A stretch of 23,376 nt of DNA from an uncultured Bacilli bacterium (GTDB lineage: Bacteria > Bacillota_I > Bacilli_A > RF39 > UBA660): contig CAKOXL010000020.1 of assembly GCA_934130105.1 (NCBI GenBank), positions 1 through 23,376 on the forward strand, in the 5' to 3' direction. A program made the translations under genes and the position numbers. Positions 23,300-23,376 of the stretch are shown here, one piece after another. The notes under the pieces were generated by a model that did not search any database, had not been told where the DNA came from, and saw only the letters and a program-made list of their open reading frames with translations. Numbering within the stretch: the stretch's first letter is position 1; each line of letters opens with the position of its first letter.

Positions 23300-23374
23300 A
23301 GTTAGTGTAAAGAGTTTTGGGGCAAATAATAAAGAAAGTTGAATTTTATAATAAATTTGATTTTCTTTTTTTAT
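23300..23374 (-). repeat. Right copy of terminal inverted repeat (75 bp)
   Basis: The exact reverse complement of 1-75. Its outer side runs off the end of the sequence; its inner side begins right after the hairpin at 23272-23299. Two further bases (23375-23376) follow it. As on the left, it has no coding capacity and I cannot assign it to a named element. Confidence 0.9.
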
Positions 23375-23376
23375 TT

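Noticed and set aside
1..23374. Linear plasmid or phage with terminal inverted repeats
   Set aside because: No replication, terminal-protein, capsid or integrase gene; the content is chromosomal housekeeping genes.
1..23376. Use of a Mollicutes-type code with TGA as tryptophan, suggested by the low GC
   Set aside because: TGA ends addA and the accessory gene at the expected places, followed by a terminator or the next start; tryptophan is TGG.

Overview
The window is very AT-rich and has short intergenic gaps, Bacillus-like Shine-Dalgarno sequences and the standard genetic code (TGA is used as a stop, for example at the end of addA, while tryptophan is TGG). The genes point to a low-GC Bacillota with a cell wall: murG-murB-divIB, a GerA/GerC/GerB spore-germination operon, AddAB and a SipW-type exported protein. 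The germination operon implies an endospore former or a recent descendant of one. I do not name a genus. The same 75-bp sequence sits in inverted orientation at both extremes (1-75 and 23300-23374), so the piece probably ends inside copies of a dispersed repeat, such as an insertion sequence, rather than being a complete replicon.

Layout. 1-2885: repeat copy, then a tightly coupled peptidoglycan and division operon (murG, murB, divIB). 2953-3504: a membrane-anchored protein I do not recognise, overlapping tail to tail with the germination operon on the minus strand (gerA, gerC, gerB, 6939 down to 3476), which has a sigma-G-like promoter. 7058-8740: a lone cysteine-rich pseudopilin and an RlmCD-type 23S rRNA m5U methyltransferase. 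8968-12044: minus-strand MTA/SAH nucleosidase, then a plus-strand membrane-anchored cyclophilin, a RluA-type pseudouridine synthase, a DUF308 membrane protein and a small membrane protein. 12027-12935: a minus-strand PflX-type radical SAM protein. 13128-14507: a small zinc-ribbon protein whose leader can fold over its own Shine-Dalgarno, then a SipW-type exported protein followed by tandem terminators. 14690-20183: addB-addA. 20268-23258: a compact peptide-export cassette.

The most interesting part is the right-hand cassette: a C39-peptidase ABC exporter, a small single-pass accessory protein, two short peptides with double-glycine leaders (46 and 55 codons), and a small hydrophobic protein overlapping the second peptide. 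All are coupled by overlaps or very short gaps. The natural reading is a two-peptide (class IIb-like) bacteriocin locus with a reduced exporter accessory and a candidate immunity protein. The accessory protein itself begins with a stretch that looks like a double-glycine leader. No intergenic stretch exceeds about 300 bases, and I see no tRNA, rRNA or CRISPR array.
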